Assembly: GCF_900129815.1 (NCBI RefSeq)
Contig: NZ_FQWX01000001.1
Location: 1 to 64,000 of the forward strand
DNA length: 64,000 nt
Reading direction: 5' to 3'
DNA from: Asaccharospora irregularis DSM 2635
GTDB taxonomy: Bacteria > Bacillota > Clostridia > Peptostreptococcales > Peptostreptococcaceae
The notes below the pieces were generated by a model. It saw only the letters and a program-made list of their open reading frames with translations, was not told the DNA's origin and ran no database searches. The position numbers and the translations under genes are program-made. Positions 45,565-54,298 of this stretch are shown in pieces; the first letter of the stretch is position 1, and each line of letters opens with the position of its first letter.

Positions 45565-46209
45565 CTATAATATAACTTGTCCATCTTTTTCAGACAGATA
45601 AAACTCTTCTCCTAAAGCTATTTGTGCTGTTGCACTAGTTATATCAGTCATTTTAGATGTAAGTGTTTCTATCTCCTCTATTCTAGAGTATACTATTATT
45701 TCAACATTATCCTCATATATTGTGTCCTTTACAAAATACCCCATGTTCATTATTTCATTTTGAACTCTTCCAAGTAGTGTGTAATCTATCTTTATTTTAA
45801 CTTCTTGATACATTACCTTTTCAATTATTTTCCCGGCCTCTAAGCCTATTTTTGCACCTTTTGTATATGCCCTAACTAGGCCTCCTGCTCCTAATTTCAC
45901 ACCTCCAAAGTACCTCGTGACTACCACTACAACATCCCTTAAATCTTCTTTTTTTATAACCTCTAAGGTTGGTATCCCGGCAGTCCCCTGTGGTTCTCCA
46001 TCATCACTATACCTCTGTATGTTCATATTGTTTCCTACCGTGTATGCCCATACGTTATGTGTTGCATCCTTGTGCTTTTTCTTTATTTCATTTATAAATT
46101 CTACAGCTTCTTCCTCAGTTTTTATAGGTTTCGCATATCCAATAAATGTAGATTTCTCTATTATAATTTCATCCATCCCAAATTCGTGTAGCGTTTTATA
46201 GCTGCCCAT
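45565..46209 (-). CDS. yigZ: YigZ/IMPACT-family protein
   Basis: A 214-residue protein with an IMPACT N-terminal domain (about 15-120, including Asp-Asp-Gly-Glu-Pro-x-Gly-Thr-Ala-Gly and Arg-Tyr-Phe-Gly-Gly-x-Lys-Leu-Gly) and a smaller C-terminal domain, as in E. coli YigZ. Cellular role in bacteria is unclear. The ATG at 46209 is preferred over a TTG at 46215, given the GGAGG position. Confidence 0.9.
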   Translation of the reverse strand: MGSYKTLHEFGMDEIIIEKSTFIGYAKPIKTEEEAVEFINEIKKKHKDATHNVWAYTVGNNMNIQRYSDDGEPQGTAGIPTLEVIKKEDLRDVVVVVTRYFGGVKLGAGGLVRAYTKGAKIGLEAGKIIEKVMYQEVKIKIDYTLLGRVQNEIMNMGYFVKDTIYEDNVEIIVYSRIEEIETLTSKMTDITSATAQIALGEEFYLSEKDGQVIL

Positions 46210-46278
46210 AACCAACCTCCTTGTATAACTTATATTATATATTTAATTTTGAAATATATAAATTTCACCTTAAAACTT

Positions 46279-46327
46279 AAAAGCTGTCTTTAATTAGAAA
46301 GTGTTTCTAATCAAAGGCAGCTTTTTT
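46279..46327. terminator. Terminator between the Nudix-fold gene and yigZ
   Basis: Stem AAAAGCTG...CTTT paired with AAAG-CAGCTTTTTT, with a loop containing a second small pairing. It lies between the two leftward genes, downstream of the Nudix-fold gene. Confidence 0.8.
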
Positions 46328-46364
46328 AACAATTTAACTTTTAGTTATTTATAATTATAATCTT

Positions 46365-46808
46365 TTAACCTTCAACTGCAGGCGTTCTTTCCGGAACTGC
46401 TTTTTTTAATTCTTTGTACTTTTTATAAGAAATATCAACCAAAGATTTTTCTTTGCTATGAGTTAACATTTCAATAGCCTGCTTAACTTTAAAAAATCCG
46501 CCTTCGCTAAAGTCCTCTCTTAGTATGTAGTCGGTACTATCTGTCTCCATTATATACCATGCAATTGCATTGCAAACCTGTTGTTGTCTACTTCTTGAGA
46601 AAAACTCATACATGGTATTACCTGCTACATCCATTATCCTACAATCTACACCTGTTTCTGCTTTCACTCTCTGAATAGCACTATCATAAGCTAACTCCCC
46701 CTCATCGATTCTTCCCTTTGGCAGTGTCCACTCACCTCTGTCATTTTTTAATATCAATACCTTATTTGCATAAAATACAACTCCACCTGCACAATGTCTT
46801 ACTATCAT
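46365..46808 (-). CDS. Nudix-fold protein with degenerate Nudix box
   Basis: A 147-residue protein with a Nudix-like fold (Gly-Gly-Val-Val start; Trp-Thr-Leu-Pro-Lys-Gly-Arg). The Nudix box begins Gly32-x5-Glu38 but has Gln46 and Arg47 in place of the Arg-Glu pair, and Ala50 in place of the first Glu of the Glu-Glu pair; Glu51 and Gly53 remain. Loss of these metal-binding residues suggests weak or no hydrolase activity, or an altered role in ligand sensing. Start has TAGGAGGG upstream. Confidence 0.82.
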   Translation of the reverse strand: MIVRHCAGGVVFYANKVLILKNDRGEWTLPKGRIDEGELAYDSAIQRVKAETGVDCRIMDVAGNTMYEFFSRSRQQQVCNAIAWYIMETDSTDYILREDFSEGGFFKVKQAIEMLTHSKEKSLVDISYKKYKELKKAVPERTPAVEG

Positions 46809-46916
46809 TTTAAACCCTCCTATTAACTCATTATTTTTTTAATGTTAACTTCTGGAGATACATCATAGGTAAATAATTAGATTTGTAAATTATATGTTAA
46901 GTCAAAAATCATTATG

Positions 46917-47582
46917 TTAATTACCTGATTTTTCTAATGCATCAATAGCCTCATCATATGCCCTCAATACATATTCCTTTTCAAAGGATTTATTCTTTTT
47001 TAACTGTCTTAACATTTTTAAACTATTTTTATTTCCTATTTTTGCAAGAGCTTTTGCACAATATTGTCTTGTCTGTGGATTTGTGTCATATAGACCTCTT
47101 TGAAGATATTCTCTACTACTATCTGAGCCTATTTTCCTAAGCGCTGAATAGGTTATTCTCCTTACGTCAGAATTTCTATACTCTGTAAATGCATGAAGTA
47201 ATCTTAAAAATCTTTCATCTTTGAGTTCACCAGTTGCCCAAATTAGAATTACAAGGTCTTCATTATTCTTTTCAGTTATTATTCTTTTATATATCTTTTT
47301 CTTAAAGTATAGCATCTTTTCTTCATCTAAGCTATTCATAAAATCAAGTCTTTGATTTTTATTTAACTCTAAGAATGTTTCTAGCATATCCTTAGATGAC
47401 TCACTTTGGCTTTTTAGAGCCTCTCTTATTTGTAACTTTGCCTCTATTAACTGTTCCTTAACTTCTGAAACCGATATATTTCTTATTTTGCTTATTTGAG
47501 ATACTGTCTTTGATTCTTTATATAGAAGATAAGTTATAAAATAATCTGGTAATTCATCTATATTATCCCAAGTTATATTCAT
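46917..47582 (-). CDS. HEAT-repeat protein
   Basis: A 221-residue soluble protein. The first third has a helix-turn-helix-like segment (Ser-Gln-Ile-Ser-Lys-Ile). The last 100 residues hold three or four HEAT/PBS-like alpha repeats (Asp-Glu-Arg-Phe-Leu-Arg-Leu..., Ser-Asp-Ser-Ser-Arg-Glu-Tyr-Leu..., Asn-Lys-Asn-Ser-Leu-Lys...). Such repeats usually bind proteins. It starts 9 bp after the hflX stop, so it is in the hflX operon. Function unknown. Confidence 0.75.
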   Translation of the reverse strand: MNITWDNIDELPDYFITYLLYKESKTVSQISKIRNISVSEVKEQLIEAKLQIREALKSQSESSKDMLETFLELNKNQRLDFMNSLDEEKMLYFKKKIYKRIITEKNNEDLVILIWATGELKDERFLRLLHAFTEYRNSDVRRITYSALRKIGSDSSREYLQRGLYDTNPQTRQYCAKALAKIGNKNSLKMLRQLKKNKSFEKEYVLRAYDEAIDALEKSGN

Positions 47583-47591
47583 ATTTTTTAC

Positions 47592-48884
47592 CTACTTACA
47601 TAAAATATACTCTTTATATATATTATAATCCTCTTCGTCTAAATTTACATCAACTGTCGTTCCATTTTCTACATATTCGAAGTTCTCTATATTGTATTTG
47701 TCCTTTAACTTACTAAATACTTGTCCCTTATCATAAGGAAGTAGCAGTGTAACTGGATAAGTATTTCCCATCAAGTTTTTCTCTATCATATTTAGTAGCT
47801 TATCCATATTTATACCTTGTTTTGCCGATATATATACTACATTATCAGTATTTTTTGGATATATATCTAATTCTAATCTATCTATTTTATTATATACAAG
47901 AATAGTCTTCTTATCTTCTACCCCTAGTTCTTTAAGAACAGATTCAGTAGTATTTTTTTGTAATTCATAACTATCATTTGTAGCATCAATTACATGTAAA
48001 ATTAAGTCTGCATATTGAACCTCTTCTAGGGTTGCCTTAAATGCTTCTACTAAGTCATGAGGTAATTTACTGACAAATCCAACTGTATCTACTGCTAAAA
48101 ATTCTTTTTTATTTGGTAAAAGTGCTTTTCTTAAAGTAACATCTAATGTTGCAAATAACATATCTTTTGCAAAAACTTCTTTTTCTTTTTCATAGTCTTT
48201 ATGAGTCTTTATTAACTCATTAAGAAGTGTAGATTTTCCTGCATTAGTATACCCAACAAGTGCAACTATAGGTATATTAGATTTTATACGTTGAACCCTC
48301 TGAGTTTCTCTGTTTTTCTTTACTTCTTTAAGTTCTCTTCTAATGTCTGCTGCCTTATTTAAGATATTTCTTTTATCTACTTCCAGTTTTTGCTCTCCTG
48401 GACCTCTTGTTCCTATTCCTGCACCAGTTCTACTCATTTCTCCTCCCATCCCATAAAGTCTTGGAAGTCTATATTTCAACTGTGCAAGTTCTACCTGAAG
48501 TTTACCTTCTTTGCTTTTTGCCCTCTGTGCAAATATATCAAGAACTAAAGTAGTTCTATCTATAACTTTTTTTCCTACAATTTCTTCAATATTTCTTATC
48601 TGTGCCCCCGATAATTCATCATTGAAAACTATCATTGTAGCCCCCAATGACTCTGAATATGCTTTTATCTCTTCTACTTTACCTTTACCGATGTAGCTTG
48701 CTGCTTCTTTAGATTGCCTGTTTTGAACTACACTCCCGACAACCTCTGCCCCTGCAGCTTTTGCCAGTTCTTTTAATTCCTCCATAGAGTCATTTATATC
48801 TATATCATCACTTCTTCTCGCTGTAGATGTTATATTTAGTCCTACAAGTAATGCCTTTTCTTGTAATTCCTTATTTTCCTGCAT
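47592..48884 (-). CDS. hflX: Ribosome-associated GTPase HflX
   Basis: A 430-residue GTPase with the HflX N-terminal domain (20-190), the Gly-Tyr-Thr-Asn-Ala-Gly-Lys-Ser-Thr P-loop near 211-219, switch Asp-Thr-Val-Gly-Phe, Asn-Lys-Ile-Asp specificity motif and a C-terminal domain. HflX splits stalled or stress-inactivated 70S ribosomes. The HEAT-repeat gene follows immediately. Confidence 0.95.
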   Translation of the reverse strand: MQENKELQEKALLVGLNITSTARRSDDIDINDSMEELKELAKAAGAEVVGSVVQNRQSKEAASYIGKGKVEEIKAYSESLGATMIVFNDELSGAQIRNIEEIVGKKVIDRTTLVLDIFAQRAKSKEGKLQVELAQLKYRLPRLYGMGGEMSRTGAGIGTRGPGEQKLEVDKRNILNKAADIRRELKEVKKNRETQRVQRIKSNIPIVALVGYTNAGKSTLLNELIKTHKDYEKEKEVFAKDMLFATLDVTLRKALLPNKKEFLAVDTVGFVSKLPHDLVEAFKATLEEVQYADLILHVIDATNDSYELQKNTTESVLKELGVEDKKTILVYNKIDRLELDIYPKNTDNVVYISAKQGINMDKLLNMIEKNLMGNTYPVTLLLPYDKGQVFSKLKDKYNIENFEYVENGTTVDVNLDEEDYNIYKEYILCK

Positions 48885-49069
48885 ATTAGCACCTCTCTTT
48901 TAAATTTTATTTATTTAATTAATAATAATTCACGCATTAAGGTAATTTTACTTCTAAAAATATACAATTTATGTATAAGTATTATACCATGTATAAAAAA
49001 CTCTAGTATAATTATATTATTACCAAAGGTTGATCTATTAGAACACAATATTATTTGGAGGTAATTATA

Positions 49070-49336
49070 ATGAGTGAAAATTATAAGTTTTTTAATCATA
49101 AAGACTGCGAATTCTTTCCCTGTCATAAAACTAATAAACCTGATGAGTTTAACTGTTTGTTCTGCTATTGCCCACTTTATGCACTAGGAGAAAACTGTGG
49201 TGGAAACTTTAAATATACACAAAACGGGATTAAAGACTGTTCTTCGTGTATGCTCCCTCACAACAAAAATAACTATGACTATATAATGAGTAAATTTAAA
49301 GATATATTAGAGGTATCCTCTAAATCGGGTAAGTAA
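49070..49336 (+). CDS. Cysteine-rich small domain protein (PF04071-type)
   Basis: An 88-residue protein with a Cys-rich core: His-Lys-Asp-Cys-Glu-Phe-Phe-Pro-Cys-His-Lys, then Asn-Cys-Leu-Phe-Cys-Tyr-Cys-Pro-Leu-Tyr, then a Gly-Gly-Asn and Asp-Cys-Ser-Ser-Cys pair. This matches the cysteine-rich small domain family of unknown function. The ATG at 49070 with GGAGG upstream is preferred over 49055. Confidence 0.85.
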   Translation: MSENYKFFNHKDCEFFPCHKTNKPDEFNCLFCYCPLYALGENCGGNFKYTQNGIKDCSSCMLPHNKNNYDYIMSKFKDILEVSSKSGK

Positions 49337-49381
49337 AATAAAATAGAGTAATATATATAAATAGGGATAAATTATAAAACA

Positions 49382-49425
49382 GGCTACCTAAACGATGTCT
49401 AATTAAGTACACATTTGAGGTAACC
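49382..49425. terminator. Hairpin between convergent genes
   Basis: Stem GGCTACCT / AGGTAACC (one mismatch) with a long loop, then a T-rich tract on the plus strand. It separates the rightward Cys-rich gene from the leftward DUF1461 gene. Confidence 0.45.
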
Positions 49426-49437
49426 CGCCCTTTTATC

Positions 49438-50109
49438 TTACCAATGATAGTTTGTCCTATGAAAAATAGAACGCCTACTATTATATTTTTTATTTAATTT
49501 TTTATATAATATTCTAGTTACTAGACTAAATATTAATACAAGAATTATAATCATAACCCCTGCATGAAAAAAGAATTCCTGAGGAAGAATATTTATAACA
49601 GGATCCATACTAGGGTCAAATATCCAATAATCATTGTCAAAAAACAACTTATGAAAAATAATAAATGTCTTATCAAAACTTATCAACATTGGTACCAAAA
49701 CTATTATAGGCAATATTAATAATAGTTTTGAAGTTTTATTTAAGAAGTCTATCTGTTTATTTTTTATTTTTATAAATACACCTACTATACACACAGCTAA
49801 TAATCCTAAAGTAATTTTATTTATACCTTGAAAAATATCTCTGACTTCTTCAAAGTGTATTTTACCTTGTGGTGAAAATTGTATAGTTGGTAATTTGAAC
49901 TCTTCTTCTTTGATATTTAAATTGTAATCAATTAAATAGTCATAATTGGCTTTTATCTCATCTTCAGACAACGAAGATATTTTAGGTATATCTAAGTAGT
50001 TTATATCAAAATAGTATAGTTGTCTAAATCCTACAGTAAACCTTATTATTCCCAATATTATGAATAAACTAAAACATATCGAAAACAGCATATTAAAAAA
50101 CTTCTTCAT
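49438..50109 (-). CDS. DUF1461/TIGR01906 integral membrane protein
   Basis: A 223-residue protein with an N-terminal membrane helix (6-26), an extracytoplasmic loop with Ile-Ser-Ser-Leu-Ser-Glu-Asp-Glu-Ile and the central Tyr-Asp-Tyr-Leu-Ile-Asp-Tyr motif, then three further helices (95-115, 128-146, 182-203). This matches the TIGR01906/DUF1461 family of unknown function, common in clostridia and streptococci. No clear operon partner. Confidence 0.82.
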   Translation of the reverse strand: MKKFFNMLFSICFSLFIILGIIRFTVGFRQLYYFDINYLDIPKISSLSEDEIKANYDYLIDYNLNIKEEEFKLPTIQFSPQGKIHFEEVRDIFQGINKITLGLLAVCIVGVFIKIKNKQIDFLNKTSKLLLILPIIVLVPMLISFDKTFIIFHKLFFDNDYWIFDPSMDPVINILPQEFFFHAGVMIIILVLIFSLVTRILYKKLNKKYNSRRSIFHRTNYHW

Positions 50110-50274
50110 ATGTGACCCCCTAGGCTATCCATTATAAATAGTAGTGAACATAAACAGCATCAATATATTAATAATGATAAATTTAAGTACTAGCTTTCTT
50201 TATTTTAATATCAATCACTTTACTCTAATACTATCATGTTTTTACATTATTTTATACCATATTTTCCCAATAAA

Positions 50275-51825
50275 TTATACTATTTTGGTAGTGAAGTCCT
50301 CTATATTCCAAACATCATCTACTATATCCATATAAAATTCAGGTTCATGGCACACTAAAAGTACTGTCCCTTTAAATTCTCTTATAGCTTTTTTTAATTC
50401 TTCTTTTGCTTCTACATCTAAATGGTTTGTGGGCTCATCTAGTACCAGGAAATTTATGTCTTTAAGCATAATTTTGCACAGTCTAACCTTTGCCGCTTCT
50501 CCTCCACTTAAAACTCTCATTTGACTAGTTATATGTTCATTAGTCAATCCACATTTCGCTAAAGACTGTCTAACTTCAAAATTTGAAAGTCCAGGAAACT
50601 CAGACCAAACCTCATCCATTGGAGTATTATAATTATCTTTTGAACTTTCTTGTTCAAAGTATCCTATTTCTAAATAATCTCCATTTTGAAGTTTTCCACC
50701 AAAAGGTTTAACTATGCCTAATAGAGTTTTTAATAGAGTTGATTTCCCAATACCATTCATACCCTTAAGAGCTATTTTTTGACCTCTCTCTAATTGGAAA
50801 TTAAGTGGTTTTGTTAAGGCCTCATCATATCCTAAAATTAAATCTTCTGTCTCAAATATTATTCTACTAGCAGCTCTAGCTTCCTTAAATCCAAATATAG
50901 GCTTTATTTTTTCCTTTGGTCTTTCTAAAATTTCCATCTTGTCTAACTGCTTTTGTCTACTGTTTGCCATACCACGAGTAGCAACTCTAGCTTTGTTTCT
51001 AGCAACAAAATCTTCTAACTTTTTTCTTTCCTCAACTTGTCTATCGTATGCTTGTTCCTCTTGGCGTTTCTTTATATCGTTAAGTCTTACGAACTCATCA
51101 TAGTTTCCTTTGTATCTGTTTAATTCTCCGTTTTCCATATGATATATTACATTACATGTGTTATTTATAAATGGTATATCATGTGATACTAGTACAAAAC
51201 TATTTTCATATTCTTGTAGATATCTTGTAAGCCAATTTATATGTTCCTCATCTAAATAGTTTGTAGGCTCATCCAGTATAAGTATTGTAGGATTTTCAAG
51301 TAATAGCTTAGTAAGAAGTACTTTTGTTCTCTGTCCTCCACTTAAATCAGCTACATCTTTATCTAAACCTATTTCTCCTAATCCCAGTCCATTGGCAACT
51401 TCTTGTATTTTTGCATCTATCATGTAAAAACCACTATTTTCTAATATGGTTTGTATTTCAGCTGTTTCATTAAGTAATTTAGCCATTTCTTCGTCGTCAG
51501 CTTCACCCATTCTATCATACATAGCTATCATTTCTTGTTCTAATTCAAACATATTCTTAAATGCATCTCTTAGCACTTCTATTATTGTCTTTCCTTTAGT
51601 CAGTACTGTGTGTTGATCTAGGTAACCTACAGTCGCTCTAGATGACCATTTTATATCACCTGCATCAGGCATAAGTTTTTTTGTTATTATATTTAAAAAA
51701 GTTGATTTTCCTTCTCCGTTAGCTCCTACTAATGCTATATGTTCACCTTTTCTCAGTCTAAAAGAAACATTTTCTAGTATAGTTCTAGCCCCGAATCCAT
51801 GACTTACATTTTCTACTACCAGCAT
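50275..51825 (-). CDS. ABC-F family ATPase
   Basis: A 516-residue cytosolic protein with two ABC cassettes (about 1-230 and 315-505) separated by a charged, Arg/Lys-rich linker that contacts the ribosome. Walker A Gly-Ala-Asn-Gly-Glu-Gly-Lys-Ser and Gly-Met-Asn-Gly-Ile-Gly-Lys-Ser; signatures LSGG; Walker B LDEPTN in both. ABC-F proteins act on stalled ribosomes or protect them from antibiotics. Whether this is a housekeeping (YkpA/EttA-like) or resistance type is not resolved. The gene stands alone. Confidence 0.93.
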   Translation of the reverse strand: MLVVENVSHGFGARTILENVSFRLRKGEHIALVGANGEGKSTFLNIITKKLMPDAGDIKWSSRATVGYLDQHTVLTKGKTIIEVLRDAFKNMFELEQEMIAMYDRMGEADDEEMAKLLNETAEIQTILENSGFYMIDAKIQEVANGLGLGEIGLDKDVADLSGGQRTKVLLTKLLLENPTILILDEPTNYLDEEHINWLTRYLQEYENSFVLVSHDIPFINNTCNVIYHMENGELNRYKGNYDEFVRLNDIKKRQEEQAYDRQVEERKKLEDFVARNKARVATRGMANSRQKQLDKMEILERPKEKIKPIFGFKEARAASRIIFETEDLILGYDEALTKPLNFQLERGQKIALKGMNGIGKSTLLKTLLGIVKPFGGKLQNGDYLEIGYFEQESSKDNYNTPMDEVWSEFPGLSNFEVRQSLAKCGLTNEHITSQMRVLSGGEAAKVRLCKIMLKDINFLVLDEPTNHLDVEAKEELKKAIREFKGTVLLVCHEPEFYMDIVDDVWNIEDFTTKIV

Positions 51826-51920
51826 CTTAACACCTCTTCATAAAATTTTGTCTATATTCTATACTATAATATATTCTTTTTGTACTTAAATCAAGTGTTA
51901 CCAATGGTATTATAATTTTT

Positions 51921-52628
51921 TTAGGAGTTTATTATATCCCTATAAAACATAAGCATGCACCCTGCTGTGCTTCTTTGTGCTAGAGTTATGCTTTTTGTTG
52001 CTATAAGATAAAATTTAGTACTTAAGCTTTCTATGTTTTTATACATATAATCCAACTTCAAAGCATTTTGGGCATTAAAATTAATGTATTCTTCTATACT
52101 ATATAAATAAATTGGTTTTTCATGAGACTTAAATCTTTTTATATTTTTATAATTTGATTTTACATATACCTCAAATTGTCTATGATTATCTAATAACTTT
52201 CCTTTTGCATGTTGTGGAATAGTCAAATCTTGTACTATATGGCATGCAGCTCCAAAATAAAACATAGATCTTTCATAGTTGCCCATTGCAAAAAACTTTA
52301 GCGCTTTATTGTAATAACTTCTAGTAACAGTCAAAGCATTATCCTCATATCCGAATCTACCTCTTTCAACTCTTGGGTTGTAAAAATGATGATAAGATTT
52401 AAAGTCTAAATCTGCCCATACTAATCCCTTATTAATTTGAGGTATAAATGCCTGAAATAGTTCAAACTCCCTATGATACCCTTCTGATTTTAGGATATCT
52501 AGTGCACTTTGTTGTATAAATAAATGTACTTCGCAATCTGTTTTTATTACTGTTTTCTTTATAGGATTTATAGCCCTAAGTGTTTGTGATAGAGCCGTTC
52601 CATATACATTTTCTAATCTTTTTCTCAT
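51921..52628 (-). CDS. Zinc-dependent phospholipase C-like protein (no signal peptide)
   Basis: A 235-residue protein related to PF00882 phospholipases such as C. perfringens alpha-toxin. Likely zinc ligands, numbered from the ATG at 52628: His35, Asp73, His80/81, His130, Asp134, His140, His149 and Glu153. The spacing 130-134-140-149-153 closely follows the toxin (126-130-136-148-152). It lacks a signal peptide and the N-terminal Trp ligand of secreted enzymes, and has no C2-like domain, so it is probably intracellular or anchored by partners. ATG 52628 is preferred over a GTG at 52637. It is 15 bp after an amidase gene. Confidence 0.82.
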   Translation of the reverse strand: MRKRLENVYGTALSQTLRAINPIKKTVIKTDCEVHLFIQQSALDILKSEGYHREFELFQAFIPQINKGLVWADLDFKSYHHFYNPRVERGRFGYEDNALTVTRSYYNKALKFFAMGNYERSMFYFGAACHIVQDLTIPQHAKGKLLDNHRQFEVYVKSNYKNIKRFKSHEKPIYLYSIEEYINFNAQNALKLDYMYKNIESLSTKFYLIATKSITLAQRSTAGCMLMFYRDIINS

Positions 52629-52643
52629 CAACATCACCTAATA

Positions 52644-53456
52644 TTATTTAGTCATAAAATATTCCTCTAATCCATCCGCTATAGTCTGCATTAGTTTTCG
52701 TTGGTACTCTGGACTTGACATTAGTCTGTCTTCGTTATAGTTGCTCATAAACCCCATTTCAACTAGTACTACAGGAACCTTGGACCAATTAAATCCAGTC
52801 AAATCATCTCTTTGAAAAATACCATTTACCTGAACCCCGCCTTCTCTCATTTTTCCTTCTACTATCTGAGCACATACACTACTTTCCTCATAAATAGATT
52901 TAGTATATTTGCCATCTTTTTGAGGTATTAAAATAGATGCTCCAGTTTTTGAAGGATTATTTAAGCTGTCGGCATGAATTCTAACTACCATATCTGCTTT
53001 TTTATCGTTTGCAAAAATAGCCCTTTCAGAGTTGCTTATATTTACATCGTGGCTATCCCTTGTCATAACCACCTTAAATCCCTTACCTTCTAATATATGT
53101 TTTAAAACTGTAGATGCTTCTAAATTAAGAACATATTCAGGTTTTTTTGTAGCTACTCCGGCAGCACCTGATGATACCCTAGGTTTTTTAGAAGGAGAAC
53201 CTGGGGCTATAGGTTCCAAATTGCTATCTCCTTTTTCTTGATGACCAGGATCTATACAAATCAAAAATTTCTCATTTATTTGTGAATTTTTTTGTACATT
53301 TCCATCTTTTTTATTGTCATCTGTCTGTAAATTAGCTTTATATCCTTTATTTATAAATCCTGTTGATTTTCGTATGTTTCTTATAGGGTCCGAAGTGCCT
53401 ATAAGCAACAGTCCTATTGCAATTATAGATGTAACTAAAATCTTATATCTTTTCAT
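52644..53456 (-). CDS. N-acetylmuramoyl-L-alanine amidase (Amidase_3)
   Basis: A 270-residue peptidoglycan amidase. It has an N-terminal membrane segment (5-20), a disordered linker (35-65), then the zinc domain with His72 (DPGHQ), Glu113, His161 (RIHADS) and catalytic Glu233 (VEMGF). It cleaves MurNAc-L-Ala bonds outside the membrane. The layout is similar to CwlD/LytC-type amidases; no wall-binding domain is present. It is followed by a phospholipase C-like gene 15 bp away, so they share a transcript. Confidence 0.92.
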   Translation of the reverse strand: MKRYKILVTSIIAIGLLLIGTSDPIRNIRKSTGFINKGYKANLQTDDNKKDGNVQKNSQINEKFLICIDPGHQEKGDSNLEPIAPGSPSKKPRVSSGAAGVATKKPEYVLNLEASTVLKHILEGKGFKVVMTRDSHDVNISNSERAIFANDKKADMVVRIHADSLNNPSKTGASILIPQKDGKYTKSIYEESSVCAQIVEGKMREGGVQVNGIFQRDDLTGFNWSKVPVVLVEMGFMSNYNEDRLMSSPEYQRKLMQTIADGLEEYFMTK

Positions 53457-53653
53457 AACTGTACCCCTCTCATATGTTAAGTTTTTTATTTTATCTATCT
53501 GATTATTATTTCCAAATATGCTATTTTTATAATTAGTAGAAAAGCATATTCTTTTTTAATGTAGCTTGATTTATTTTAATTTGATTTTAACTAGTCTTTT
53601 ATTTTCGTGAGTACTCATATATATTTATATACTGTTTATTTAAGGAGGGTGCT

Positions 53654-53998
53654 ATGAAGAGAGATAAGGATTGTTCTAAAAAACCTACCGAGTCTAAACT
53701 TTGTTGTTTTGGATATGTTGACTATATAGTACTTGCTTCTACATTGGCAATTGCACTTGGAGAAGAGTTATCTAACCAGGATGTTGAAATATTGTCTACT
53801 TTTTTTGCGGTTTTATCTGATGAATTAGCTCTTATATCTACAGTAAACGGTTGTTCCTCTAGCGATACAGAAGAGACATTCGTATCTCCTGTTCCAGATG
53901 TTGCTATAACATCTAATCGGCATGGTCAAAAAAACACTGATGAAAATCCCTCAAAAAAAATAATTCGAAAAAAGATCAAAAAATATAAAAGGTATTAG
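53654..53998 (+). CDS. Small conserved clostridial protein of unknown function
   Basis: A 114-residue protein. Its middle (about 22-65) is a hydrophobic, helical segment with an Asp-Tyr-Ile-Val-Leu-Ala-Ser-Thr-Leu-Ala-Ile-Ala pattern common in small clostridial proteins. The tail (88-114) is Lys/Arg-rich and may bind nucleic acid or membrane lipid. Cys pair Cys17/Cys18 precedes the helix. The ATG has AGGAGGG upstream. No named family is recalled. Confidence 0.7.
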   Translation: MKRDKDCSKKPTESKLCCFGYVDYIVLASTLAIALGEELSNQDVEILSTFFAVLSDELALISTVNGCSSSDTEETFVSPVPDVAITSNRHGQKNTDENPSKKIIRKKIKKYKRY

Positions 53999-54298
53999 AT
54001 TATGAAAATATTTCTATACTTGTCTTTCTATTTTATTTATACATATTATTTATTGCCAAATATTAAAGGAACATAATTCCCCTTTATGTAATTAAACACA
54101 TAATCGTAGTTTTTCATTTATATGAACTATTTTTTAAGCACTTGAATTCGCTTAGCTTAGCTATGGTTTTAATTTATACCTAAAAAAACTAGGTTTTATT
54201 GTGTTCGTTTTCCAAGCATCAAAAAGTAATTCTTGTACAACATAATATTAAAGCACCGATTAGACAACAAACTATTATCATTAGAAAGAAGGTGTTTT
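53999..54298. other. Intergenic region before the SpoIVB-like gene
   Basis: About 300 bp of AT-rich DNA with one weak hairpin (AAAGGAA...TTCCCCTTT, near 54064-54086) that may end the preceding gene. It carries an in-frame extension of the next ORF from 54233 without a ribosome site; the real start is at 54299. No other ORF is supported. Confidence 0.45.
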
